Source: Paramacrobiotus metropolitanus (lineage: Eukaryota; Tardigrada; Eutardigrada; Parachela; Macrobiotidae). From it: DNA of 64,000 nt. Shown in pieces: positions 1 through 11,639 of this stretch. The DNA is taken from positions 1 to 64,000 of the forward strand of contig NW_026570332.1 of the NCBI RefSeq assembly GCF_019649055.1, in the 5' to 3' direction. A model generated the notes under the pieces. It made no database searches and had not been told where the DNA came from. It was given only the letters and a program-made list of their open reading frames with translations. Within the stretch, counting starts at the first letter, position 1. Each line of letters starts with the position of its first letter. The position numbers were made by a program, and so were the translations under genes.

Positions 1-639
1 AATTGCCCGGACCGGCCGACCCAACGCCTCAACTTGGCACTGGAACGTCGGAGGTCGGAACGCAGGAATGCCCGACCTACGCAGCACAAACAATGCGACT
101 GCGCCGCCCGCCGCAGAAAGCGACGCAGGACGGACCGGCCACGGAGGCTGGACCGGATTGCCGGTGAGAAGAAACTCAACCGAGCAGCCCAGACAAAGGG
201 CCAAGACGCGGAGGACCGGGACGCCGATTCACGCAAAGGGGCAGCAGAAACTACCCTACTGTATCATCCGCACGTACAACGGATAGATACGCTGCAACAA
301 TGGCAGCTATCGATCTGACCAGAAGAACCGGGAGGATTCGAGAGAATGGGAACATTCCTTGGAAGTACAGGTACCCGAGTCTACTCTCGGCCCAGGAGGC
401 GGACCTCTTCCAACAACAGCAGAAGCCAGCTAGAACGGTAGCTGGATCTCAGACGTTCGTCAGCCTCGATTATGTGGCGAGTAGGACCGACAGAAGTTTC
501 CATGGAGGAACGGATAGCCGATCAAGTGCGACGGGCAAGCCATAACAAACCGACGGACAGGTCACGAACCGACCAGGAAGTGAGCAAGTGGTCAGCCCAG
601 GCAGAACCCACACAGGTTTCCAGTCTCATTGATTCCCGT

Positions 640-975
640 CACACCGACTGTACGGGAAGTCACCTTCGAAAAAAGGACTCACAAGAAACCAGACGGTCAG
701 AGCCTGGACACACCAGTCCAGATCGGACCGACGCCCACTATGGCGATGCTCGACACAGGAGCTGAGACTTCGCTGATCGAACAACGATTTGCGAACAAAT
801 GACCTGCCGATGCAACCTCTCGGCCATTACACTCGGATACTTGGCGTAGGCGGACAAGTCGCCTTCACCGTAACTCACTGTTGCACCGCACCGGTAACGC
901 TGCAGGGGTTTACGAGCCATCACACTTTCCACGTTCAACCGAGCAACGCGGATATCCCAGTGTTACTTGGATAGC
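640..975 (+). pseudogene. Retropepsin-like protease domain, broken
   Basis: A reading frame through 690-795 contains MAMLDTGAETSLIE. The DTGA catalytic motif with a following alcohol-rich segment is typical of retroviral-type aspartic proteases that process Gag-Pol. The frame hits a stop at about 797. The rest of the domain, including a flap-like GVGGQV and a terminal DIPVLLG, continues in another frame and stops at about 974. The domain is therefore split by a frameshift. It lies about 2.2 kb upstream of the reverse transcriptase, further than usual. No Gag-type zinc knuckle was found upstream of it. Confidence 0.7.
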
Positions 976-3266
976 ATACCTCCATTCCAGTTCACCTTCG
1001 TGCTAACGCCCATTCCTAACCCGGAACGATCTGGAGGAATGACGGTAGTGCAGTCTATCCCGATACCAGAGGCATCGGGCACGGTGAAAGTGAAGCGAGG
1101 ATAAACCGGCAGCCAGCCGACGGAATCTCCGCCCAACATCTGTCGTGACTGCCGGGATACTAACCGGACTCTAGTCGAAATTACGCTGCACAACGCCATT
1201 GAGGCGTACGAAGACCGGATACGTACCGGAAGACTACGTCCGCAAAGCGGATACTGAAGACGGTAGTCAAGTCTATCCCGATACCAGAGGCATCCGCCAC
1301 GGAAGCGGATGCCCTCTTAAAGATTCAACAGAAGTACCGAACCTGGTTTACGGGAGTTCAACACTTTCTCGACCGACGGACGTTGGAAATGTTGGCCACT
1401 CTGCCACAGAACGGGCAGTAACTACGGACCAAATACAGGCAGCACAACGGATGCGAACCTGTAGCCCTCGCCGAGACATCGACGATGAGGCCTGGGAATG
1501 GGAAGACAGACGGTCCCAATTCTCCGGCGGTACATGGAATACGGACTTCCAGTACCACGCCCCTGGAGATACCCTGCCAAGAACTAGGCGGAGCACTCTT
1601 CAGTTACATGCGACAAGTACAGTTGTACGGAGAATCGTACAACCCTGCGTTTTGGAAACGGTACGGCGAGGACACCTCAATAACAAGGAAGATCCCCGAC
1701 CGCTACCTCCAACCATGGAACTTCACCGAAGGAAGTGAGTTCGTTAGCAGCCCACCTAAACCGGCTGAAACCACAAATCGGCGAGGCTGACCGACCTGAC
1801 CGTTGCATAATCTGCAAGACAACATTGATGGAGTCATCCGGACAATAAGACTCATCATGACCTGACTTGGATAGACGGCAGACCGTCGTCACCGGCCCTC
1901 CGCAACCTGAACGGAAGGTAAACCAAGCCGGAAGACCAAGCCGGGAGTCAACCAATGGCTGAGCAACATAAGCTCACAGCCATCCGACCTGGAGAAACAG
2001 GAAGGAAAGGTCGACCGACCAACAACCAGACGGCCGACCAGGTGCACCGACCACAGTCGGAGAAGGTAGCGTGCCTGACCACAGAAGTCGGACATGGCAA
2101 CATGACGCTAACCTGAAAAGAGCAAAACTCCGAGGTACAACTCGGATGGCTCGGACGTACAAAGTTCGAGCGATTCACCGAACTCCGATAACCAACCTTC
2201 GGAAGATTCCGAGAGGATGATGAGAATTCGACCTGTCAGTACGAAACTGCAGGTCGGATAAACCGCGGAATGACGACTCGAATGACTCGTCGAGGAGGAT
2301 GAAGAACCGACCTATGACGTCCGGCTAACAAAAGCATTGCGGTCCCTCATCCATACTGAATTCATGGTCGACCCTCCCCCCGGAACAAACCGGACAGGAA
2401 AAGCCAGTCGTGCTGAACAACAAGCGGAACTCGAACAACTTCAAATCTTGGGAATTTGGAGGAGGCCAACCGGAGAACACGACCTCCAACCTCCAACCAT
2501 AGCAGTCCAGCAGTTGTCAACGGACAACCGCCTCGGTTAACTTGCTGACCAGCAGAAGTCGGGCAACCGCGCCCACGAAGGTCCGGATTGCAAAAGTTAA
2601 CTCGATTACGGAGCTGAACCTGGTCAACAAACATCCACAAGTTTACCATTTGGCATTGGACCCGTTTATTGACTCTAAGCCGCTAGACCGACAAGTCGTC
2701 TTTAACAGCGAGCGGTCTCTCTTCCACCATACTCAACGTGTTCTATCAAGGTACGGACGGCCAAACCAATGGACCCGATGAGACCCATCTACTTCTACAC
2801 TTTACGGCGGAAGCACCGCCTATCCGACCAATAGAAGCTAAGATTGAGATCCGACCTCAGATAGACACGGCCTGGATAAACATCCAGAACATGACCTCAA
2901 CCAAGGATACTGAAGAAGGCATAAAACTTGGCCATATGCAATACAGCGACATGTTCGAACCGGACATCGACAACCACGTCGAATGGGAACTTCCACTTGG
3001 GATTGCCAAGACTTGGCCACCCAAGCCGGAACCAAAGCCATCGCCGAAATTCGAAATTTTCGAGGCGACAGGAGTTAGAAGCTCAACGGAAGTGAAACTC
3101 CTACGGGCGATAACCCAAGTACGTCGTAATGGATGTTGCAGTAGCCACCGGACAGAAACTCATGTACCTTGGTGGATCCGACCCCAACGAGACGGAGTCG
3201 AAATGATGGATGGCGTAACAAACATGATGGGAGACGATTTACCATCATGGTAGCCAACCACTCACC

Positions 3267-4198
3267 GTGAGTCACCTTACGAAAGGGTGCCCCATGGGTC
3301 GAGTCGAACCGTTCCAAATGACGGACGACCAGAGAATCGAAGAAGCGAGAATACGCTCAGCTCAAGTGGAGGAAGAAGACGCGGAATCCCAGGAGGAGCG
3401 ACGAAGAATCATCGACTCCATGAACTTCGGTAAGAACTTGACCGACGAGCAACTTGCCCAACTTAAGGCTGTTGCCTGGGAATACCGGACGTCTTCCCGA
3501 CCTCGAAGAAACCATACGGAGATGTCAAGGTGTAACACACCATCGACGTCCAAGGTGCACAACCGATCAAGATGAACCCCACCAGAACAAGCTGGAAAGG
3601 ACGAGGAATTCATCCAGAAACATGTGCAGGAGATGCTCGACCAGGGTCATCGAACCTTCATCGGCTGCTTGAGTTTCCCCGTCGTCTTAGCCGCGAAACG
3701 GAACGGAGACGGTACGGTTGGAACTCGTTTCTGCATCAACTACATAAAGTTGAATGCAGTAACAAAAAAATAATTACCCGTTACCGAACCCGGACGAGCT
3801 ACTGGACCAGTGCGCCGGAATGGAGTACTACGGTAAAGTAGACTGTCAGTCCTTTTGGCAAATTCCATGGATGAAAACTCAAGGACTACACAACCTTCGT
3901 AACACCGGAGGAATGTGGAGAATTCAACCGTATGCCATTTGGAGTCTGCAACGGACCAGCGACCTTCAGATGCATATGGATAATCACGGCATCAGCCAAG
4001 AAAGGCGTGTTTGCATACATTGACGATATCATCTTCTTCGGTAAAACTTTCGAAGATTTCGTCGAGGCTTTCCGAGCGACCCTCGAATGCCTCAGAGATA
4101 CCGGATTCACCATTAAACCCTCCAAATGTGAGGTCGGAACGGATAAAATGCTGTTCCTCGGACACGTCCTTAGCAAGACGGAGTCAAACCGACGATGA
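3267..4198 (+). pseudogene. Reverse transcriptase domain, frameshifted
   Basis: Pieces in alternating frames match Ty3/gypsy reverse transcriptase in order. A VVLAAK...TRFCINYIKLNAVT stretch lies at about 3,680-3,765, YYGKVDCQSFWQIP at about 3,827-3,868, MPFGVCNGPATF at 3,932-3,967, and the catalytic YIDDIIFF box at about 4,016-4,040. The invariant double aspartate is intact, but several frameshifts and a stop separate the palm segments, so the enzyme is dead in this copy. The preceding frame (3,267-3,575) carries a Glu-rich segment with LTDEQLAQL, a typical linker just before the RT. Confidence 0.85.
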
Positions 4199-4840
4199 AA
4201 AAGTAGCAGCCATAGCTCAACATGATTACCCGAGGACGGAACGCCAACTGAGGTCGTTCCTGGGATTGGCTAACTACTACCGTAAGTTCATCCGAGGATA
4301 CGCCCAGAAGACATCAAAGATGTACGAGCTCCTACGGAAGGACCAAAACATCAAAAAGGATTGGACGGACGCCCACACGGCTGAGTTCAACGAGATTAAG
4401 AAGGCGTTAACAGAAGCGCCTGTACTGGCGAAGTTCGACCCGACGAAAGAGACCGTCATAGAATGTGACGCAAGCGGAGCCGGACTTGGCGCGGTGCTAT
4501 CCCAGGACGGACATCCGATCGCCTATGCCAGCCGAGTCTTACACGGACCTGAACTCAACTACGGAGTCACAGAATGGGAATGTTTGGCCGTGGTATGGGC
4601 AGTGCAAAAATTTAAGCACTACATTGACCATGGACCTTTCACCGTACGAACGGATCACTGAACATTGCAGAATCTGCTCAGATGCGAGTCAAACCGACCT
4701 GGCATCAACCCTCGACTAACACGATGGGCACTGGCTCTACAAGGACGGGACATAACCATCAAATACAAGCCAGGAGTATTCTGCGACAATGCGGACGCCT
4801 TGTCGAGGTGGCCACTCGAACGGAGTGACGACAAAGATCC
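4199..4840 (+). pseudogene. RNase H domain and connection of Pol
   Basis: The frame at 4,199-4,661 encodes the connection region (RSFLGLANYYRKFI) followed by an RNase H fold of the Ty3/gypsy type. It shows ECDASGAGLGAVLSQDG, then AYASRVL and ELNYGVTEWECLAVVWA, with the expected Asp and Glu catalytic positions, and ends with TVRTDH. A frameshift or stop at about 4,660 separates it from the terminal segment LTRWALALQ...CDNADALSRWP (4,708-4,815), which is the hallmark end of the domain (NxxADALSR). This is the best preserved part of the element. Confidence 0.87.
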
Positions 4841-5199
4841 ACACGAGGAGTTGGATCAGGAGCCTAACTTTGAAGACTTTAAGGACGAAATTAAAGTCTG
4901 CACCATACGGACCCTACGACGTCTGAAGGATAACGCATATAAGAAGAAGAAAAGGGATAAGGAAGAACCACCTGAAATCCCATTTCCATCACCTCTTCCT
5001 GGGTGTAACGTTATTTCGGACTGGGATGACCTAAGTACCACAGAAGTACGGGTCGTCAACGTACCAGCCCCGAAGACGCCGGAACCTCAACATAACGGAC
5101 GTCCATCCGGACCGCAAATACAGCGGAAGAGTCGGACAGGTCAGCCCACGGCGAACACTCGTACCGCCCGTGTCAACTAACGCGGAATTGCGAAAGCAC

Positions 5200-5930
5200 A
5201 GCTGCGAGACCCGCACCTGAGGAAAATCATCGATGAACTGGAGAACCTGGATAAACTCGACCACAAGTCGAAGTACATCGAGCATTACCAAATGGCTCAG
5301 GGACTCCTATATCGATTGAAGACGATTAACGACAAGCTGGAACGGTGCTTTGTCGTACCCCTCTTCATGCGAACGAACATTATACGCTCGCTACACGATG
5401 GGAAAACCGGAAACCACTTCGGACGCGATAAGACAGTAGAAGCATTGAAGTTGCGCTACTATTGGGAACGGATGTCAACCGACGTGTTTGAATACATTCG
5501 GAAATGCCGACAGTGCATTTTGGCCAACAAGGTCCGACGTCCCCCACCGGGTAAACTCAGAAGATGGAAGTTGGTGGCTTGGTATCGCATCTACGCGGAC
5601 TTCAAGGGACCTTTACCTCGAACGCAGACGAAAGGATACCAGTACATCGCAGTTGTAACCGACCAGCTGACAAAAGTTCACCATTGCCCAACCAAAACAA
5701 ACACCGCGAGAATTCGAAAAGTTCTTTCGTAGAAGATGTCCTGCTGAAGTACGGAATGCCGACCTTCATCCACTCGGACCGAGGGACGCACTTCGGCGAA
5801 AACATTTGCCAAGGTGAGGATCTTCGGCATCCAACACCACTTGGAACGGCCTATCACCCGGAAGGTCAAGGACAAGTCGAACGGCAAATGCAGACGATAT
5901 GGGACGGAATACGTAGTTCTGCAACATAAA
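5200..5930 (+). pseudogene. Integrase: zinc-binding and catalytic core, broken
   Basis: The frame at 5,292-5,732 contains the HHCC zinc-binding module (SLHDGKTGNHFGRDKT then CRQCILANK) and the start of the core (YADFKGPLPRTQTKGYQYIAVVTDQLTK). The core continues in the next frame (5,564-5,929) with FIHSDRGTHFGENICQ and TAYHPEGQGQVERQM, giving the DDE-type Asp, Asp and Glu positions. The frame change near 5,700 breaks the enzyme. Integrases of this family insert retroelement cDNA into chromosomes. Match to the Ty3/gypsy family is clear from the motif order. Confidence 0.85.
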
Positions 5931-6199
5931 GGACGGACACCGTTGGCACAGAGCCTTACCATACGTCGTCTGCGGGATGAACAGAGCAGTCCATTACTGA
6001 CCAAATTTTCACCTTACCATATGCTGTATGGTCGAGAAATGACCATGCCACAGGACTTAGTGGCCGGGACGAACGCACCGGAACAGTATACGGATAGGAA
6101 CATTACATCAGGCGGATAAAGAACGACTTCAAATGGCCCATGAAATCGCGCATCAACATTGATGAAGCCTTCCAGACAGGAGCGCCGAACACAATAAGA

Positions 6200-7142
6200 A
6201 GAAGTCGTCACCGACCTTCAAACCACGGGATAAGGTAACGGTGGAGTTCCCAACTAAGGACTTCGCCAGGATGGAACGATACGATGGAGAGTGGACGGTC
6301 ATAAGTTATGTTGGCCCGAACAACCTACTACTCGAAGTGAGGACGGACGTGAAGACACCGTAGCCGTCGACCGAGTGAAACACTTTCCAGCCGACGCACG
6401 TCGACCAGTAACTCGGTCATCTCGACAAAAGCCGGATAACGACCTGGGAACCGACCCCACAGAAGGGAAGGCAACCAGTAAGTCGACCAAAAAGCCTGAA
6501 GTAACCATCGAGCAATCGGAGAAATCGGACTTGACCGACCAACCTGAAGTAACGGTTAAGAAAAGAGGTCGAGGTCGACCTCGGAAGAAACCGCCGATGG
6601 ACTTCGAGACACCAGCCTTGCAGGAACTGCAGAAGCAAAATGTGATACCAGACGAACCCGCTGAACCGACCTTGGAGAAACCTAAGGAGTCGGACAACAA
6701 GTCCGAAGAACCGGTTCAGCCATCCAACCAACCTGCGGAAGAACCCAAGAAGTCGGTAACTAAGCCGGCCAGGAAGAAGAAGTCGGATAAGACGACCGAT
6801 CAGGTGGCACCGACCACAGAAGTCGAAGTAGCCGACCCGGCAGTCTCACCGACGAAGCCAAAACGGACTTATAAGAAAAGGACGGTCAAACTAACCGACC
6901 AAGCGGCACCGACCACGGAAGTCGAAGTAGCCGACCAGCAGGTCGAACCGCCCAAGCCTAAACGGAAATACGTCAAGAAACCGAAGCTGACAGCACAACA
7001 AGTGCTGGAAGAAACTGAAGTCGCAGAAGACGAAGCCCATAAAGAAATTTTCGAAAGAATTTCGGAAGGACTGGCAGACTCGGAGAAACCGGTCAAAACT
7101 GCAACACCAAGAAACCTCAAGCAGCAGTCACGACAGAAGTAG
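6200..7142 (+). pseudogene. Integrase C-terminal tail with AT-hook and Lys/Pro repeats
   Basis: At 6,215-6,350 the reading frames give KVTVEFPTKDF and WTVISYVGPNNLLLEVR, resembling the small beta-barrel/GPY-F segment after Ty3/gypsy integrase cores. The open frame 6,291-7,142 (283 residues) then runs through a very basic, low-complexity tail. It has a classic AT-hook, KKRGRGRPRKKP, at about 6,556-6,594, and two copies of an APTTEVEVAD-containing repeat separated by KPKRTYKKR and KPKRKYVKK. AT-hooks bind the minor groove of AT-rich DNA, so this tail may have served in target choice. No chromodomain was seen. The repeats share DNA words (GACCACAGAAGTCGA) with the hairpin array downstream. Confidence 0.65.
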
Positions 7143-7726
7143 TCCCAACTTGAGACACCTAGGAGCGGACATTACGCTCAGAAAAAAAAGAAACTGCGAG
7201 GTCGAGAACCGACCCGGCGGAGAACCAGCCTGCCTGAGAAACGGCACCGTCGAGAAACGACGTGGACTTTCGGAATGGATACTTTATTCTTTTGCAGATT
7301 CCAGACAGCAGACGTTAACCACGAACAAGCCAGAAATGCCAACCACATAAGTTGGCCGGATTCTTTGGTCGGACCCGGAAACGTGTGGTCAAACCTGGGT
7401 ATTTCGGTTCTTTCACCGTACCGGTACGTCCCCCAAGGAATCCCCTGGAACGAACTGGGCAACCGACCTCAGCTCCCCAGCATGGCATCAGCAGATCGAC
7501 AACCACATCTGCTTCACCGGAGCCAACAGACGCCCGGCAAGCTAACAACGCATATCGTGAACCACGTTCTGCTACCAAAGAAAATTACTCCGGCCAACCG
7601 ACTCCGGAGCGCAGACCGAGAGGATGACGCTAAAATTGTACGGAAAACCGGACTCCGAGCGTTCCCTACAATGTTCGCCTGGCACCCACCGACGGAACCA
7701 GGGTAACCGACCAGTAACTTTCGTCA

Positions 7727-9228
7727 CCGCAGACAGCGGTATCTTCTTCGGTTCGGAATGTCACATGGTTCGGCATTGACCACAGAAGTCAAAACCGACC
7801 TGCTACGACATGGCATAAGTGACACACCCAAGGCAGGAGCGAAGAACCGGATTCCGCCCAGAAGCCCAATCGACGCACATCGTTAACCGCGAATAACTAC
7901 CTCAGCCGACCACAGAAGTCGACTACTCCCGAGGTAGCCACCTAAAAAGGAGAATGGCGCAGACCGTGCCATTAAACCACGATTAACTACCTCAGTTGAC
8001 CACGGAAGTCAACCATTTTCCGAGGTAGAGAACCTTGGACCTCTTTATTACGACTCGGATAACTTAGCCGGCCACAGAAGTCGGTGAAGTTTCAACTTTA
8101 CATCCGAACGACAAGTCGTACGAAAGGATATACCCAACACAGACCGTGTTGGATAACCACGATCCACTACCTCAGTTGACAACGGAAGTCGACTATTTCC
8201 GAGGTAGCTGCCCAGGAAACTTGACCACCGCAGGCCGCGGATCCAACCACGGTCTCCTACTTCACTGCCAACCGAGCAGACCAGCCAACCGAAGCTGACC
8301 GGCCTATGGATCAGATCGTGAGCACATTTGTTACCATAGTCGACCACGGAAGTCGACTTGCCCCATGGTAGAACTGCCCGGCCTGCCAACATGGCACATC
8401 GTCGACCACGTCTAGCTACCTTAACCGACCACAGAAGTCGGTTATAACGGTAGTCAACCAAAACGGACGCAACAGGATGGCGCGAGCCGTGCCATGGAAC
8501 CATGATCTACTACCTCGGTCGACAACGGGAGTCGACCATTTCCGAGGTAGCTGTTCAGAAGCCTTAATCGCGATTCGGATAACTTAACCGACCACAGAAG
8601 TCGCAGAAAGTTTCAACTCAACATCCGAAGTACAAGTCGTAAATGTTTGTTGAAGCACCCATGGTCGACTCCGGAACCGGAGGGTCAACCAAGCGGACCG
8701 CAATAAACACAGCTCGCTACCTTAATCGACCACGGAAGTCGATCTGAATAAGGGTAGTCGATTAGTGAAACGGACCGCAAGCTCGCAGATCATTAACTTC
8801 GACCTGCCATGGAAAACCTGGGCAACAGACGCCATGGCAACCACCGAACTCAACGGAACTTGGACCCGTCTAGAGGCAAAGTCCAATGTCACATGGCTCA
8901 GCGGGATAACCGACCAACAGCGACTCGGATCCGACCCAGAGTATGCGAGAGGTACGAACCAGACCACCACTCTTGAGAACTTTCCGGGGCTCGGACGAAT
9001 GCCAAGAGGCCTGAAACGACCTCTCAATGGATGGAGTCAACCATGATGAAGAATCACCGACCTCGGGTTGGACAACATTTTACCCGACCTCAGGTCGGAT
9101 AAAGCGAAGCCAACCAGACAACAAGTCTGGATATTACCCGGAATCACTCGGATCCTAACAGAGCGGATCGTGTCAACCATCACCTGCTACCTAAGTCGAC
9201 CACAGAAGTCAATTTTACCAACGGTAGC
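7727..9228 (+). repeat. Tandem array of nested, covarying hairpins
   Basis: At least eight copies of a two-level inverted repeat were read by eye. The outer arms are CTACCTC...GAGGTAG (7,897-7,937; 7,987-8,028; 8,167-8,207; 8,510-8,550) or variants such as TACCAT...ATGGTA (8,332-8,369) and CTACC...GGTAG (8,416-8,453; 8,717-8,757; 9,187-9,227). Inside each is a second hairpin with a CACAGAA-type loop and arms CCGAC/GTCGG, TCGAC/GTCGA or TTGAC/GTCAA. A separate hairpin precedes several of them, with loop AGACC or similar: ACCGC/GCGGT (7,727), AATGGCGC/GTGCCATT (7,953-7,973), CCAACAC/GTGTTGG (8,134-8,152), ATGGCGC/GTGCCAT (8,477-8,495). There is no open reading frame. The arms change together between copies, which suggests pairing matters. 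Confidence 0.8.
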
Positions 9229-11150
9229 CGACCTAAGAAATGTTGACACACGACCGACCGACGTCGACCTGATGGAAGCATATGGAACCAAAGAGATTAC
9301 CTGGTGAAAAGGGACCACATAAGCCCCTTGACGCCGTAATCAACCAGCAGTGCATGCTGAATGGCCAAAAGACGTCATGGAACCGCAAACTTGAAGGAAC
9401 TCGGATCCGTCCAGAGGCAAAGTCACGGACCCGACCCAGGGCATGATAGAGGCACGAACTCGACCATCGCTCCTTACAACTTTGCGGAGCCCGGATGGAC
9501 GCCCAGAGGCTTAAACCGACCTCCTGACAGACGGAACCGACCTCGATGAAGATTAACCGACCTCGGGTTGGATAACATTATACCCGACCCCAGGTCGGAT
9601 AAAGTGAAGTCACCGACAGCAGGTCGGTTATGAGGAGGATTCAACAAAAGCGGACTTGTATGGCTCCACTTTGAGCTCGCATACCGCAACTTACCTCGGT
9701 TGAACATGGAATCTGGGAATCACCGACCTCAGGTCGGCCATGGGGAATAACCGACAACAGGTCGGTGGATGGACACACCATGGAAGATTTTCACGGAAAA
9801 CGATTTCCGGACGGATAGATTCGACCTAAACGACCTTGTGTGGTTCCACTTGGACCTGCAATTATGGAATCATCGACCTCAGGTCGGATAACATTGTAAC
9901 CGACCTCAGGTCGGACATGTGCGGATAACCGACAACAGGTCGGTGGACGGAAGATTCTAACGGAAAACGACTTCCAAACGGATGAATTCGACCAGAACGA
10001 ACTTGTATGGTCCCACTCGGACCTACAAAACTGTAACTCGCCTTGGTCGACTAGGAACACAGGATAACCGACCTCGGGTCGGATAACATTATACCCGACC
10101 TCAGGTCGGATACAGCGAAGTAACTGACAACAGGTCGGTTACGCCGAAGATTTAATCGAACGGGACTTGTATGGCTCCACTTTGAGCCTGCATACCGTTA
10201 AATACCTCGGTTGAACACGGTATCTTGGAATTACCGACCTCAGGTCGGATAACATTGTAACCGACCTCAGGTCGGACACGTGAAGCAACCGACAACAGGT
10301 CGGTGGATGGAGTCAGATCGTACCCGACCTCGAGTCGGACATGTGAAGTTACCGACAACAGGTCGGTAGATGGAGAGACTATTGAAGATGTCTACGGAAA
10401 ACGACTTTCGGACGGATGAAATCGACCTGAGACGCACGATAACTGACCTCAGGTCGGATAACATTGGAACCGACCTCGGGTCAGACGGACCGACAACAGT
10501 TCGACAACAGCATGAATGTGGATGAACCGACAACAGGTCGGTAGATGGATACCCTTTAGAAGAACTCCACGGAAAACGATTTCCGAACGGATTATTTTGA
10601 CCAGAACGACCTCGCATGGTCCCACTTGGACCTGCAAGACTGTAACTCGTCTTGGTCGACCTGGAATATGGAATAACCGACCTCAGGTCGGATAACATTA
10701 TCACCGACCTCAGGTTGGATAACCGGTTTAACCGACCACAGAAGTCGGCTAATAACACCGGATCATTGAACCGCGTGGAACACCAGCGGGTTACCCGAAT
10801 TACGACCTTTGAGCGGACCATCACCGACGTCACGTGGTAACCGACCTCAGGTCGCACAACATTACCACCGACCTCAGGTTGGATAACATTATATCCGACC
10901 TCAGGTCGGACATCAGAATCACCGAGAACAAGTCTGTGGAAGATGACAAAATTGAAGATTAGAATTAGAAACGACCTCGAAATGGACGAATTCGACTTAA
11001 CTGGACTTGTTTGGCCCCACATGGGCCTAAATAACACAAGTCACCGAGGTCGACCATGGAGGCGCGTTATCACCGACCTCAGGTCGGATAACATTGTGAC
11101 CGACCTCAGGTCGGATATCCATCCTAACCGACAACAGGTCGGATGACAAC
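9060..11150 (+). repeat. CCGACCTCAGGTCGG palindrome array in degenerate tandem repeats
   Basis: The 15-bp palindrome CCGACCTCAGGTCGG or a near variant occurs about 20 times (for example 9,082; 9,725; 9,899; 10,233; 10,261; 10,678; 11,072; 11,100). It is often paired as two copies about 28 bp apart joined by ATAACATTGTAA. It alternates with the related hairpin CCGACAACAGGTCGG (about eight copies). Both sit in longer degenerate repeats containing GGAAAACGATTTCC followed by a TGGTCCCACTTGGACCTGCAA-like hairpin at about 9,800, 9,963, 10,571 and 10,968. Spacing between copies is irregular (roughly 170-600 bp). No coding potential is evident. It continues the preceding hairpin array inside the retroelement. 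Confidence 0.85.
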
Positions 11151-11639
11151 AGTAAATCACTATTGGATGGAAGGAGCAACAAATTCCGACCGGACCTTCG
11201 AGCCAGTTCGCATCGGATGAAGTCATAACCAGGCTCGTGGTAGCAGATTTAACGGTTATAACCGACCACATTCTATCGGCATTACCACTTGGCGACCACA
11301 GAAGTCGTATGACACAAGTACGGTTTTGCCCGACCTGAACTTTGGAATTCGGAACTTAGCCGGATTCTCTGACCGCTGGTTAACTTACCAGTAGGTCGAC
11401 CTTGGTCAACCGACCTCGGTCCAATTCCCCCACATAGAGAGGATGCTTCGGCATTCGCAACAGCGACAGTGCCTCTCTCTCCGGAACGGACGGATACGAG
11501 TCGGACGTAAATGTAAGCCTTGCTTACCCGACCTCGGACGAATTTACCGGTTACGTTGGGTAACCCGGGAACCGACGCCCCGGACCTGACACACCGGATC
11601 GCATTTAGATAGGAGACCCCGTGGAAACTCAAGACCCGT

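Noticed and set aside
34-545. Arg-rich open frames as a Gag protein
   Set aside because: No zinc knuckle or capsid-like motif. The CCGAC-rich composition keeps several frames open by chance.
2738-3253. 171-residue frame between protease and RT as a separate element gene
   Set aside because: No recognisable domain. It may be a Pol linker, but this cannot be supported.
7727-11150. CRISPR array
   Set aside because: Repeats are palindromic hairpins with irregular spacing and no unique equal-length spacers, inside a eukaryotic retroelement.
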